Shown here: positions 1-6,657 of the stretch, piece by piece | How positions within the stretch are numbered: position 1 is the stretch's first letter | How the letters are laid out: the number at the start of each line of letters is the position of its first letter | Origin: G958296245 sp963664035 | Lineage (GTDB): Bacteria > Chloroflexota > Dehalococcoidia > Lucifugimonadales > G958296245 | NCBI GenBank assembly: GCA_963664035.2 | Contig: OY760867.2 | Coordinates: 1,240,001-1,304,000 of the forward strand | Length of the DNA stretch: 64,000 nt | Direction of reading: 5' to 3' | Notes under the pieces: model-generated | Databases searched by the model: none | Seen by the model: the letters and a program-made list of their open reading frames with translations, nothing else | Told to the model about the DNA's origin: nothing | Translations under genes and position numbers: made by a program

Positions 1-405
1 GACCAGCAGCGTCCGATGGCAGTCCAGCGGGTCCTTCTCGGTACACATCAGCGCGACGCGGCGCTCGTCGGCGCTGCGCATTACGCGCCTGATCCCGTCG
101 TCGAACAAGTCCGTGTCCGCCAGCCGGTCGTACCGGACGCGTCCGTCGGCGTCGTAGCACGAGCGGTCGGCCGGCCGGCCGCCAAGCTCGCCCCCCAGGA
201 ATGCGTAGCCTATGCCGCCTTCGCCAACCCCTCCCAGAGTCCTGGCGAGCGCCTCATGGTTGAATTGGGGCGCATATCGGCTGTACGGCGACGAGCGGAC
301 GTCCACCACCTCGTCGACGCCATGCCGCAGCAGCAATTCCACGAACGCACCCGGCGAGTGGTTGGAGTGTCCGATCGTGAATACCGGAAGCAGGGTCGAG
401 CTCAA
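1..405 (-). CDS. DUF488 family protein, cut by window edge
   Basis: The minus strand from 405 to 1 is open for 135 codons and leaves the window. It begins at a TTG, with GGAG 8 nt upstream and no in-frame ATG. Near the N-terminus it reads TIGHSNHSPGAFVELL, followed by VDEVVDVRSSPYSRY, YAFLGGELGGRP and LMCTEKDPLDCHR. The TIGHSN, DVR.SPYS and C.E.DP..CHR motifs define the DUF488 family, small proteins of no settled biochemical role. The C-terminus is missing only because the window ends. The start choice is moderately sure; the family call is sure. Confidence 0.85.
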   Translation of the reverse strand, partial: MSSTLLPVFTIGHSNHSPGAFVELLLRHGVDEVVDVRSSPYSRYAPQFNHEALARTLGGVGEGGIGYAFLGGELGGRPADRSCYDADGRVRYDRLADTDLFDDGIRRVMRSADERRVALMCTEKDPLDCHRTLLV

Positions 406-445
406 TGATGATTCTCCGTCAGGCTTGATGACTGCGGCGAGTCGG

Positions 446-1285
446 CTACATGCCCAGGACGCGGCGGGCGTTTTCGACCAGCACTTTGGGGCGGACGTCG
501 TCGTCTATGGGGAGGGACTCGAAGCCCTTCAGCCAGCGGTCCGGGGTCAGGTAGGGGAAGTCGGAGCCGAAGAGCACCTTGTCCTGGAGGCGGGTGTTGG
601 TCTCGCGCACCAGGGCCTCCGGGATGAAGCGGGGCGCCCAGCCGGACAGGTCGATGTAGACGTTGGGCTTGTGGAGCGCCACGGCTATCTGCTCTTCGAC
701 CCAGGGCCACGCCGGGTGGGCCATCACTATCGTGAGGTCGGGGAAGTCGGCTGCCACGTCGTCGATGCCTGGGATGGGGGCGCCGTACTTGAGCTTGAGG
801 CCCCCGCCGCCGGGCATTCCCAGGCCGGCGGCCGCAAAGCCGGAGTGTACGAGCACGGGCACGCCAAGGTCCACGCACTTCCCGTACAGCGGGTAGAAGC
901 GCTCGTCGTTGGGATGGAACGCCTGGTGTATGGGGTGGAGCTTCAGGCCCCGCAGGCCAAGCTGGGTCACGGCTCGCTCCACCTCCTCGACGGCGGCCTC
1001 CATCTTCCAGGGGTCGACGGTGGCGAAGCCCACGAGCCGGCCGGGGTGGTCCCTGACCATGCCGGCCACGTAGTCGTTGGTGTCGGGCGGCTCCCCTGTG
1101 GTGGTCTCGGCGTCCACCGAGAATACGACGCCGACTATGTCCCACCCCTCGTACGCCGCCGCCAGTTCCTCTCCCCTCTCCGGCGCGGACCTCACCTTGA
1201 AGTAGCGCCGGAGGCCGGGTTCGATGGACATCTCCGGCAGCCCCGGCTGCCTGGGTACGTGGACGTGCATGTCGATGGCGCGCAT
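446..1285 (-). CDS. Metal-dependent amidohydrolase (Amidohydro_2 type)
   Basis: This 279-residue TIM-barrel hydrolase starts at an ATG behind GGAGGAG, giving MRAIDMHVHVPR. The HVH pair at residues 7-9 is the first metal-binding motif. GLKLHP, LVHSGFAA, VMAHPAWPW and VLFGSDFPY supply the later histidines and the closing aspartate of the superfamily. This subgroup includes decarboxylases and hydrolases related to aminocarboxymuconate-semialdehyde decarboxylase, so the reaction cannot be fixed from sequence. It is divergent from the nitroreductase at 1401, and the 115 bp between them must hold both promoters. An upstream in-frame ATG at 1366 exists, but it lacks a ribosome binding site. Confidence 0.85.
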   Translation of the reverse strand: MRAIDMHVHVPRQPGLPEMSIEPGLRRYFKVRSAPERGEELAAAYEGWDIVGVVFSVDAETTTGEPPDTNDYVAGMVRDHPGRLVGFATVDPWKMEAAVEEVERAVTQLGLRGLKLHPIHQAFHPNDERFYPLYGKCVDLGVPVLVHSGFAAAGLGMPGGGGLKLKYGAPIPGIDDVAADFPDLTIVMAHPAWPWVEEQIAVALHKPNVYIDLSGWAPRFIPEALVRETNTRLQDKVLFGSDFPYLTPDRWLKGFESLPIDDDVRPKVLVENARRVLGM

Positions 1286-1400
1286 CGAATCTCCTCCGTG
1301 TCGTGTGGTGCGATTATATCCCAACGACGGGGCGCCGCCCGGCGTGGTAACCTTAGGACGTAACACGCGGCCGTTTCATCGGCAGCATGGGAGGGACGAG

Positions 1401-1916
1401 ATGGACGTCTACGAGTGCCTCAGAACGCGGCGCACGGTCCGGGAGTTCAAGCCCGACCCCGTGTCCGACGAGACGTTGGGGAAGATTCTCAGCGCGGCGC
1501 GCTGGGCGCCGAGCTCGCGCAACCAGCAGCCCTGGCGCCTGGTGGTCATCCGCGACAGTGACACCCTGGCCCGAATAGGCGGGACCGCCCGGACGGGGTC
1601 CTTCATCGCCAGGGCGCCCCTGGCCATAGCGCTCGTGATGGAGAACGCCGACCAGCCCGGCATGGACGGGGGAAGGGCGTTGCAGCAGATGGAGATCATG
1701 GCCTGGGCCGAGGGTATGGGCACCTGCTTCGTCACGCTGACGGACGACGAGCGCCTGCAGGTCATGGACATCCTGGGCATCCCGAAGAGGATGGCCCTCG
1801 TCACCGTGCTGCCGTTCGGCTACCGGCGCGACGACTTCCGGGGCCGCGGCGTTCCGCGCATACCCCTTTCGGAGATGGCGCACGCGGAGAAGTTCGGGAA
1901 CCCCTACGGCGGGTGA
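1401..1916 (+). CDS. Nitroreductase family protein
   Basis: This is a 171-residue FMN-dependent nitroreductase-fold protein starting MDVYECLRTRRTVREF, with GGAGGGACGAG directly upstream. RTRRTVREF and ARWAPSSRNQQPW are the two FMN-binding motifs typical of the family, and AWAEGMGTCFVT is the conserved helix before the C-terminal strand. It is near the short end of the family. Enzymes of this type reduce nitro groups, quinones or flavins with NAD(P)H, and the substrate cannot be read here. An upstream in-frame ATG at 1224 overlaps the divergent amidohydrolase and is not needed. Confidence 0.88.
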   Translation: MDVYECLRTRRTVREFKPDPVSDETLGKILSAARWAPSSRNQQPWRLVVIRDSDTLARIGGTARTGSFIARAPLAIALVMENADQPGMDGGRALQQMEIMAWAEGMGTCFVTLTDDERLQVMDILGIPKRMALVTVLPFGYRRDDFRGRGVPRIPLSEMAHAEKFGNPYGG

Positions 1917-1979
1917 CGAGCTTGACAGGGGGGCTGCGTCGGGCCAGGATAAGCGCCGTGTTCGCCCCCGGAGATAGAG

Positions 1980-2378
1980 ATGACATACGTTCACGTAAAT
2001 GAGCACGCTCAAGAATTCAGGACCACCGGCGACTTCTACCAGCGAAAGGCGGAGGATGAGTTTCGCGGGGGCGACCTCGTACAGGCATCCGAGAAGGCAT
2101 GGGGGGCCGTCGCTCAATACCTGAAGGCCCTCGCCGTGGAGCGAGACTGGTCGCACGAGCGACACGTGGACCTGGAACAAGTCGCCGACAAGCTGGCCAC
2201 CGAAACGGGGAATCGCGATATCAGGACAGGCTTGGGGCCTGCCAACATGCTTCACGCCAACTTCTACCAGGCGGTGTGGAGCGAGGAGGGCGTACGCGAC
2301 CTGATGGACGCGGCATGGGAATACCTGGAGCTTCTAAAGGAGGTGGCGCCCCCGCGAGAGGCGGTTCTGGTAAGCTAG
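1980..2378 (+). CDS. PaREP1/HEPN-like small protein
   Basis: This 132-residue mostly helical protein begins at ATG behind CCGGAGATAGAG. The core reads YQRKAEDEF, GGDLVQASEKAWGA, VAQYLKALA and later NMLHANFYQ. The QASEKAWGA segment followed by a second helix with conserved H/Y residues is typical of PaREP1 and HEPN-like small proteins, which are common in archaea and Chloroflexota. Its paralogue lies at 31234 between rplJ and rplL. HEPN proteins are often toxin RNases, but no clear R-x4-6-H motif or partner antitoxin is visible, so no activity is claimed. The next gene, xdhC, starts 32 bp downstream on the same strand. Confidence 0.7.
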   Translation: MTYVHVNEHAQEFRTTGDFYQRKAEDEFRGGDLVQASEKAWGAVAQYLKALAVERDWSHERHVDLEQVADKLATETGNRDIRTGLGPANMLHANFYQAVWSEEGVRDLMDAAWEYLELLKEVAPPREAVLVS

Positions 2379-2409
2379 AAGGTACCCAATCACACTGCGA
2401 GGCGAGAAA

Positions 2410-3576
2410 GTGGAAGAAGTATTCCGCGAGGCCGTGGACCGACTGGAACAGGGCGAGCCCCTGGTGGTGGCGACAGTGGTGCGCACGAAGGGATCGACGC
2501 CGCAGAAGCCGGGCGCCAAGCTGCTGGTGCGGAGCGACGGCAGCGGGGTGGGCACGCTGGGGGGCGGCTGCGTGGAGGGCGACATCTGGTTCGCCGCCAA
2601 CGAGCTGATGAAGCGCGGCGGGCCGCCGGAGCACCGCGACTACCAGCTCAACGAGGAACTCGCGGCCCAGGACGGCCTGGTCTGCGGGGGCACGATGTAC
2701 TTCCTGATCGACCCGGTGTACACGCCGGGCGATTACCTCACCTACGCTACGGAGATCGACCGCGCCTACCAGGGCGGCCCCGGCGTTGCGGTGGCGACGC
2801 TGATCAGGGCGGGGGAAGGGGCCGCCGGAGCGACCGGCCAGAAGCTCTTCATCCGCGAGTACGGCCCCACCGAGGGCACGCTTGGGTCCGACGCGCTCGA
2901 CGACGACGCCGTCGAGAAGGCGCGCGAGCTCATGGCCCACGGGCGCAGCGACTACGTCACGACGGCGGACGGCGCCGAGTACTTCGTGGAGGCGTACACC
3001 ACGCCCCCACAACTAGTGCTGTGCGGCGGCGGGCACGTGTCCAAGGCGATAGCGCCGCTGGCAAAGAGCCTCGGGTTCCTCGTCTACGTCACCGACGACC
3101 GGGAGGAGTTCGCCAACGCCGAACGTTTCCCAGAGGCCGAACGGGTCGTCGCCAAGAACCCGGAGGCGGCGCTGCCGACGCTGCCCATCAACGCCAACAC
3201 CTTCGTCATCATCGCCACGCGGGGACACCGCTACGACAACGTGGCGCTGGAGGCGGCGGTCGCCACGAAGGCCCGCTACGTCGGGCTGCTGGGCAGCAAG
3301 CGCAAGACTATCCTCATATACGAAGACCTGGTGCGCAGCGGCATCCCCATAGAGCGCATCAAGGAGATCAGGTCGCCCGTGGGGCTGGACGTACACGCAC
3401 GGACGCCGGAGGAGATCGCGGTCAGCATCATGGCGGAGATCCTGATGTTCCGGCTGGGCGGCACCGGGCTCCCGATGAAGCTGGAGGAGTGGCGCATCGA
3501 GCGGCTCCGCGACAAGGTCGAGGGCGAGAGGGCGAACGAGGCGGCCGCGGTCGGCGAACCCGCCCAGGCCCTGTGA
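2410..3576 (+). CDS. XdhC/CoxI family protein
   Basis: This 388-residue protein starts at GTG (VEEVFREAVDRL). The N-terminal XdhC/CoxI domain carries VVATVVRTKGSTPQKPGAK and the GTLGGGCVEG motif around residues 45-55. The C-terminal Rossmann domain begins with PPQLVLCGGGHVSKAI near residue 200 and contains FVIIATRGHRYD and GLLGSKRK. XdhC proteins insert or sulfurate the molybdenum cofactor of xanthine dehydrogenase-type enzymes. A MobA-like nucleotidyltransferase follows 58 bp downstream, the usual pairing, but no molybdenum hydroxylase subunit is in the window. Family membership is sure; the client enzyme is unknown. Confidence 0.92.
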   Translation: MEEVFREAVDRLEQGEPLVVATVVRTKGSTPQKPGAKLLVRSDGSGVGTLGGGCVEGDIWFAANELMKRGGPPEHRDYQLNEELAAQDGLVCGGTMYFLIDPVYTPGDYLTYATEIDRAYQGGPGVAVATLIRAGEGAAGATGQKLFIREYGPTEGTLGSDALDDDAVEKARELMAHGRSDYVTTADGAEYFVEAYTTPPQLVLCGGGHVSKAIAPLAKSLGFLVYVTDDREEFANAERFPEAERVVAKNPEAALPTLPINANTFVIIATRGHRYDNVALEAAVATKARYVGLLGSKRKTILIYEDLVRSGIPIERIKEIRSPVGLDVHARTPEEIAVSIMAEILMFRLGGTGLPMKLEEWRIERLRDKVEGERANEAAAVGEPAQAL

Positions 3577-3634
3577 CCGGCGCCGCACGAGCCGCCCTCC
3601 AAGTTGCCGCCCCTACCTCTAGGGCGCACCTTCG

Positions 3635-4261
3635 TTGATCCCCGGCCTGGCCTTCGTCTCGGCGGTGCTGACGGCGGCGGGCGAATCGACCCGCATGGCC
3701 CGGCCCAAGCCCATACTGCCCTGGCGCGGCTCCACGCTGGTGCGCTGCCAGGTGGAGAGCCTGCTTCGGGGGGGCGTGGACGAGGTGGTGGTCGTGCTGG
3801 GGCACTTGCGCGAGCAGGTGTCGCCCCACGTGGAGGGCGCCGGCGCGAGGTGGGCGCTCAACCCTGACTACCGGACGGGGCGCGCCAGCTCGATCCGGGC
3901 AGGGGTGGCTGCGTTGGATCCCAGGACGGACGCGGTGTTGCTGCTTGGGGTGGACCAGCCCAGGCCGCCGGAGATAGTCAGGGCGGTGCTGGAAGCGCAC
4001 GCCCGCGCCGGCGCCCCGATCACCGCGCCGCGGCACCGCGGGCGCGGCGGTCACCCCGTCGTCTTCGCCGCGTCCCTGCTACCGGAGCTGGCGCGCATCA
4101 CGGAGGCGCGGCAGGGCGTGCGGGAGGTGTACGAGGCCCACCGAGACGAGGTGCATCGGGTGGAGGTGGACGACCCTGTGGTGCGCCTGGACCTGAACAC
4201 GCTGGAGGATTACGAGGCCGCGGTGAAGCTGTACGGGCCCGACGTGCGCCCCTCATTCTGA
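3635..4261 (+). CDS. MobA-like nucleotidyltransferase (MocA type)
   Basis: The protein has 208 residues and starts at TTG (LIPGLAFVSAVLTAAG). The pattern AAGESTRMARPKPILPW is a variant of the nucleotide-binding LAAG.S.RMG.PK loop. LLGVDQPRPP matches the metal-binding D-x-P region, and APRHRGRGGHPVVF is the substrate loop. Relatives called MocA join CTP to molybdopterin to make molybdopterin cytosine dinucleotide for xanthine dehydrogenase-family enzymes. The adjacent xdhC supports that role. The ribosome binding site is weak, so the exact start is uncertain by a few codons. Confidence 0.85.
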   Translation: MIPGLAFVSAVLTAAGESTRMARPKPILPWRGSTLVRCQVESLLRGGVDEVVVVLGHLREQVSPHVEGAGARWALNPDYRTGRASSIRAGVAALDPRTDAVLLLGVDQPRPPEIVRAVLEAHARAGAPITAPRHRGRGGHPVVFAASLLPELARITEARQGVREVYEAHRDEVHRVEVDDPVVRLDLNTLEDYEAAVKLYGPDVRPSF

Positions 4262-4298
4262 GGTATGGTTCGTCTCACCACTTCAGAAGGAGGACGAG

Positions 4299-4733
4299 AT
4301 GGCAGACAAGCAGTTCATCTTCACCGACCGCGCATGGAGCCAGAGGCACCCGGAGGGCGCGGGAGGATGGAGCGTCGCAGACGACGAGGGCGAGATACGG
4401 TTCGCCCAGGCCGTCCGCATCGGCGACACCATCTACGTAGCGGGACAGGTAGCGTGGGACAGGGACGGCGAGATCGTCGGCAAGGGCGACCTGCTGGCGC
4501 AGTCCAGGCAGGTGTTCAAGAACATCTCGGAAATCCTGGATCTGGCCGGCGCTTCCCTGAACGACGTCGTGCGGCTGACGCAGTACTTCATGGACATGAG
4601 CGACATCCACCCGTACCGGCAGGCGCGAAGGGAGGCAATGCCGGGCGTCGCCTGCATCACCACCGGGATCCAGGTCGCGCGGATGACGCACCCGGACCTG
4701 CTGCTAGAGGTCGAGGCGATGGCAGTAGTGTAG
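4299..4733 (+). CDS. RidA family protein
   Basis: A 144-residue RidA/YjgF-type protein begins at ATG behind AGAAGGAGGACGAG. It contains AVRIGDTIYVAGQVAWD, QVFKNISEILDLAGASLNDV and the C-terminal PDLLLEVEAMAV, matching the trimeric RidA fold with its conserved glutamate. The canonical C-R-A-V arginine region reads GVACITTGIQVARMTHP. The arginine that binds enamine substrates in true RidA is therefore not in its usual place, and deaminase activity is uncertain. It lies alone between the mocA-like gene and the convergent VOC gene. Confidence 0.88.
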   Translation: MADKQFIFTDRAWSQRHPEGAGGWSVADDEGEIRFAQAVRIGDTIYVAGQVAWDRDGEIVGKGDLLAQSRQVFKNISEILDLAGASLNDVVRLTQYFMDMSDIHPYRQARREAMPGVACITTGIQVARMTHPDLLLEVEAMAVV

Positions 4734-4776
4734 CGGCGCGCGGTCCGACGGCGGCCTTTCGCCGCGGTCGTGGCGC

Positions 4777-5574
4777 TCACACGCCCAAGCGCTCCGCGGC
4801 GATCTGGATGATGTGGACGAAGGCCCCCTGCGGGTCGCGCAGCAGGGTGAAGCGGCCCACGCCCTGGATCTCCATGGTTGGCATCGACCGGCTTGCGCCG
4901 AGGCGGGTCGCGGTGTCCAGCGAGGCGTCGAGGTCGTCCACGGCGAAGTAGACCGACCAGTTGGGGGGCACTTCGCCCCACTCATTCCTGATGGCCATCA
5001 TGCCGGCCGCCGACACGCTGTCGAGCCGGAACTCGACGTACTCGCCCCCGTCGGCGCTGGGCCTGCCGTGGGCCGACCAGCCGAAGAGGCCCCCGTAGAA
5101 CCGCGCGGCGGCCTCGGTGTCGTGCGTGTAAAGCTCGTTCCAGGCGAGTGCGCCCGGCTCGCCGAAGACCTGCGCGCCTATGTGGCTCTTCGGCTCCCAG
5201 ACCGAGAATACGGCGCCCGTGGGGTCTCTCGACACCACCATGCGCCCGGAGTCGAATACGTCGAACGGCCCGTTGAGCACCGAGCCGCCGAGCTCGGCGG
5301 CCCGCGCGGCGGCATCGTCCGCGCTCTCGACGAAGTAGCTGTTCCACACCGGATGCCCGTCTGTCATCTGCTCCATCTCCTCCGGCATCCGGTAGAGGGC
5401 GCAGACGTTCCTGCCCCCCTTGGCGAGCATTGAGTAGACCATTCCGGGCTGCATGGGCAGGTCCGTGGCCGTCAACTCCAGGAGCTCGGTGTAGAACGCC
5501 TTGGAGCCTTCGGCGTCCGGCGTAGCCAGGTCGGCCCAACTGAACATGCCCGGCGTGTGCTTGGCGATCTCCAT
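4777..5574 (-). CDS. VOC family protein with two glyoxalase-like domains
   Basis: A 265-residue protein starts at ATG behind GGGAGGGCACG. It holds two vicinal-oxygen-chelate domains: residues 1-130 begin FSWADLATPDAEGSKAFY, and residues 140-265 begin ALAWNELYTHDTEAAARFY. Each ends in a strand such as DPTGAVFSVWEPK or DPQGAFVHIIQ. This double-domain form resembles proteins annotated as 27-kDa antigen-like or glyoxalase/bleomycin-resistance proteins. The metal ligands expected at the first strand and in the final E/Q strand are only partly preserved, so the activity is unknown. It faces ridA tail to tail, and tRNA-Gly follows upstream on the same strand. Confidence 0.88.
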   Translation of the reverse strand: MEIAKHTPGMFSWADLATPDAEGSKAFYTELLELTATDLPMQPGMVYSMLAKGGRNVCALYRMPEEMEQMTDGHPVWNSYFVESADDAAARAAELGGSVLNGPFDVFDSGRMVVSRDPTGAVFSVWEPKSHIGAQVFGEPGALAWNELYTHDTEAAARFYGGLFGWSAHGRPSADGGEYVEFRLDSVSAAGMMAIRNEWGEVPPNWSVYFAVDDLDASLDTATRLGASRSMPTMEIQGVGRFTLLRDPQGAFVHIIQIAAERLGV

Positions 5575-5632
5575 CGTGCCCTCCCAGCCGCGGCCCGGCC
5601 CTTGGGTCGGGCGCGCGGGTGTATGGTCGTGG

Positions 5633-5707
5633 TGGAGCGGGAGACCGGATTCGAACCGGCGACATCCTGCTTGGAAGGCAGGAACTCTACCGCTGAGTTA
5701 CTCCCGC
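5633..5707 (-). tRNA. tRNA-Gly (anticodon TCC)
   Basis: On the minus strand the acceptor stem GCGGGAG pairs with CTCCCGC. The D-arm is AACTCAGCGGTAGAGTT, the anticodon stem-loop CTGCCTTCCAAGCAGG carries TCC, and the T-arm is GCCGGTTCGAATCCGGT. The 3' CCA is encoded in the DNA. All four stems close, so the call is sure. Confidence 0.97.
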
Positions 5708-5829
5708 GTACACTGAGATTATGGCGCATGGGGCCTTTTCGTCAAGTCCATGGGTGACCGGTAGGCCATGGTAAACGAGGCGGAGAAGCTCACCGCGAGG
5801 AAGTTGCCCAGGCCGCTGGGCCATGTAGC

Positions 5830-6235
5830 TCATCCCACGGGATTCACTATGCGGACTCCCGTCGGCTCGAAGTCGCGGACATTGCGGGTAACGACGCTCA
5901 GGCCGTGCTCCAAGGCCGTGGCGGCGATGAGCAGGTCTGCGCCGTCGTGCCCGAGGGTCGCGGACAACCGCCCCCACCGCCGCGCCGTGGCAGAATCTAC
6001 GGGAAGAATTCGTTCGCCGTACCAGGCGAACACCCGGTCCAGCCACAGGGCGAGGTCCCGGGCGAAAGAGGGGTCGCGCCGCTGCTGTCGCACGATGCCC
6101 CGCTCTATTTCCCCCACGGTAACGACGCTTATGTACAGGTCCGTTGTGCGCTGAGCCGCCACCCATCGGACGAGCTCGGGATTCCGCTCGCGCCTGCGGA
6201 GCGCCGACAGGACGTCGGTGTCTATGAGAAAACAT
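5830..6235 (-). pseudogene. VapC-like PIN toxin with a one-base frameshift
   Basis: The downstream frame, open from GTG 6162 to 5830, has the PIN features TVGEIERG, ADLLIAATALEHG and VVTRNVRDF. The same frame continues upstream to 6233 as FLIDTDVLSALRRRERN, the PIN N-terminus with its first catalytic aspartate, but has no start codon there. The only suitable ATG (6235-6233) overlaps the antitoxin stop as TGATG and is out of frame by one base, at a run of four T (6229-6232). With three T the gene would begin MFLIDTDVLSAL and encode 134 residues. Either the toxin is inactivated, or the base is a sequence error, or the ribosome slips. Confidence 0.75.
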
Positions 6236-6489
6236 CACAAGTCGAGTGACCGGGAGGGGAGAGACAGCCGCTCGAAATCCTGGTCGTCCCGCGGGATTTC
6301 AAGAAGCAGCTCGCCCAGCGTCGGAGCGTCAGCCTTCTCCGCTTGGAGAAGGCGCTCGTACTCATCCGCCGACAGCACGACCACTGCGGGCTCTCCCCGG
6401 CGAGTAACTCGCTGTGGCTCGCCGGCCAGCGCGGCGTTTACCAGCGCGCTGAACTTGTTCTTCGCATCCTGTAGAGGCCACTGGGCCAT
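6235..6489 (-). CDS. Phd/YefM family antitoxin
   Basis: An 84-residue antitoxin starts at ATG behind GGAGGCAGTC. The N-terminal part, MAQWPLQDAKNKFSALVN and PQRVTRRGEPAVVVLS, is the Phd/YefM DNA-binding fold. The segment from ADEYERLL onward is the linker, and the acidic C-terminus neutralises the toxin. The stop codon overlaps the toxin ATG (TGATG), so translation is coupled. The upstream region carries a good -10 and a direct repeat that probably serves as its own operator. Confidence 0.9.
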   Translation of the reverse strand: MAQWPLQDAKNKFSALVNAALAGEPQRVTRRGEPAVVVLSADEYERLLQAEKADAPTLGELLLEIPRDDQDFERLSLPSRSLDL

Positions 6490-6500
6490 TGACTGCCTCC

Positions 6501-6546
6501 GGCTAGATATTCTGGCTAGATTATACGCCAGCTTGTGTCCTGTCAT
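6501..6546 (-). promoter_or_regulatory. Promoter and candidate operator of phd-vapC
   Basis: On the minus strand ATGACA (6546-6541) is followed after 15 bp by TATAAT (6525-6520). The 8-bp direct repeat ATCTAGCC occurs twice, 13 bp apart, at 6521-6514 and 6508-6501. It overlaps the -10 and the start region. Phd-type antitoxins bind repeated sites at this position, so this is a plausible autoregulatory operator. That role is inferred; only the repeats are seen. Confidence 0.5.
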
Positions 6547-6657
6547 CAATTCGAACGAGGTCAGTCCGGTTGCTGTGGGGAGAGACTCGTGCATGGACTT
6601 CGGCTGCCCGGCAACCGTGCGGTGGAGAGTCGATTCGCGCAAGGGACAAGTAGCTGC

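Noticed and set aside
16..1363. Plus-strand open frames opposite the DUF488 and amidohydrolase genes
   Set aside because: They lack family motifs and ribosome binding sites; the minus-strand frames have clear conserved motifs.
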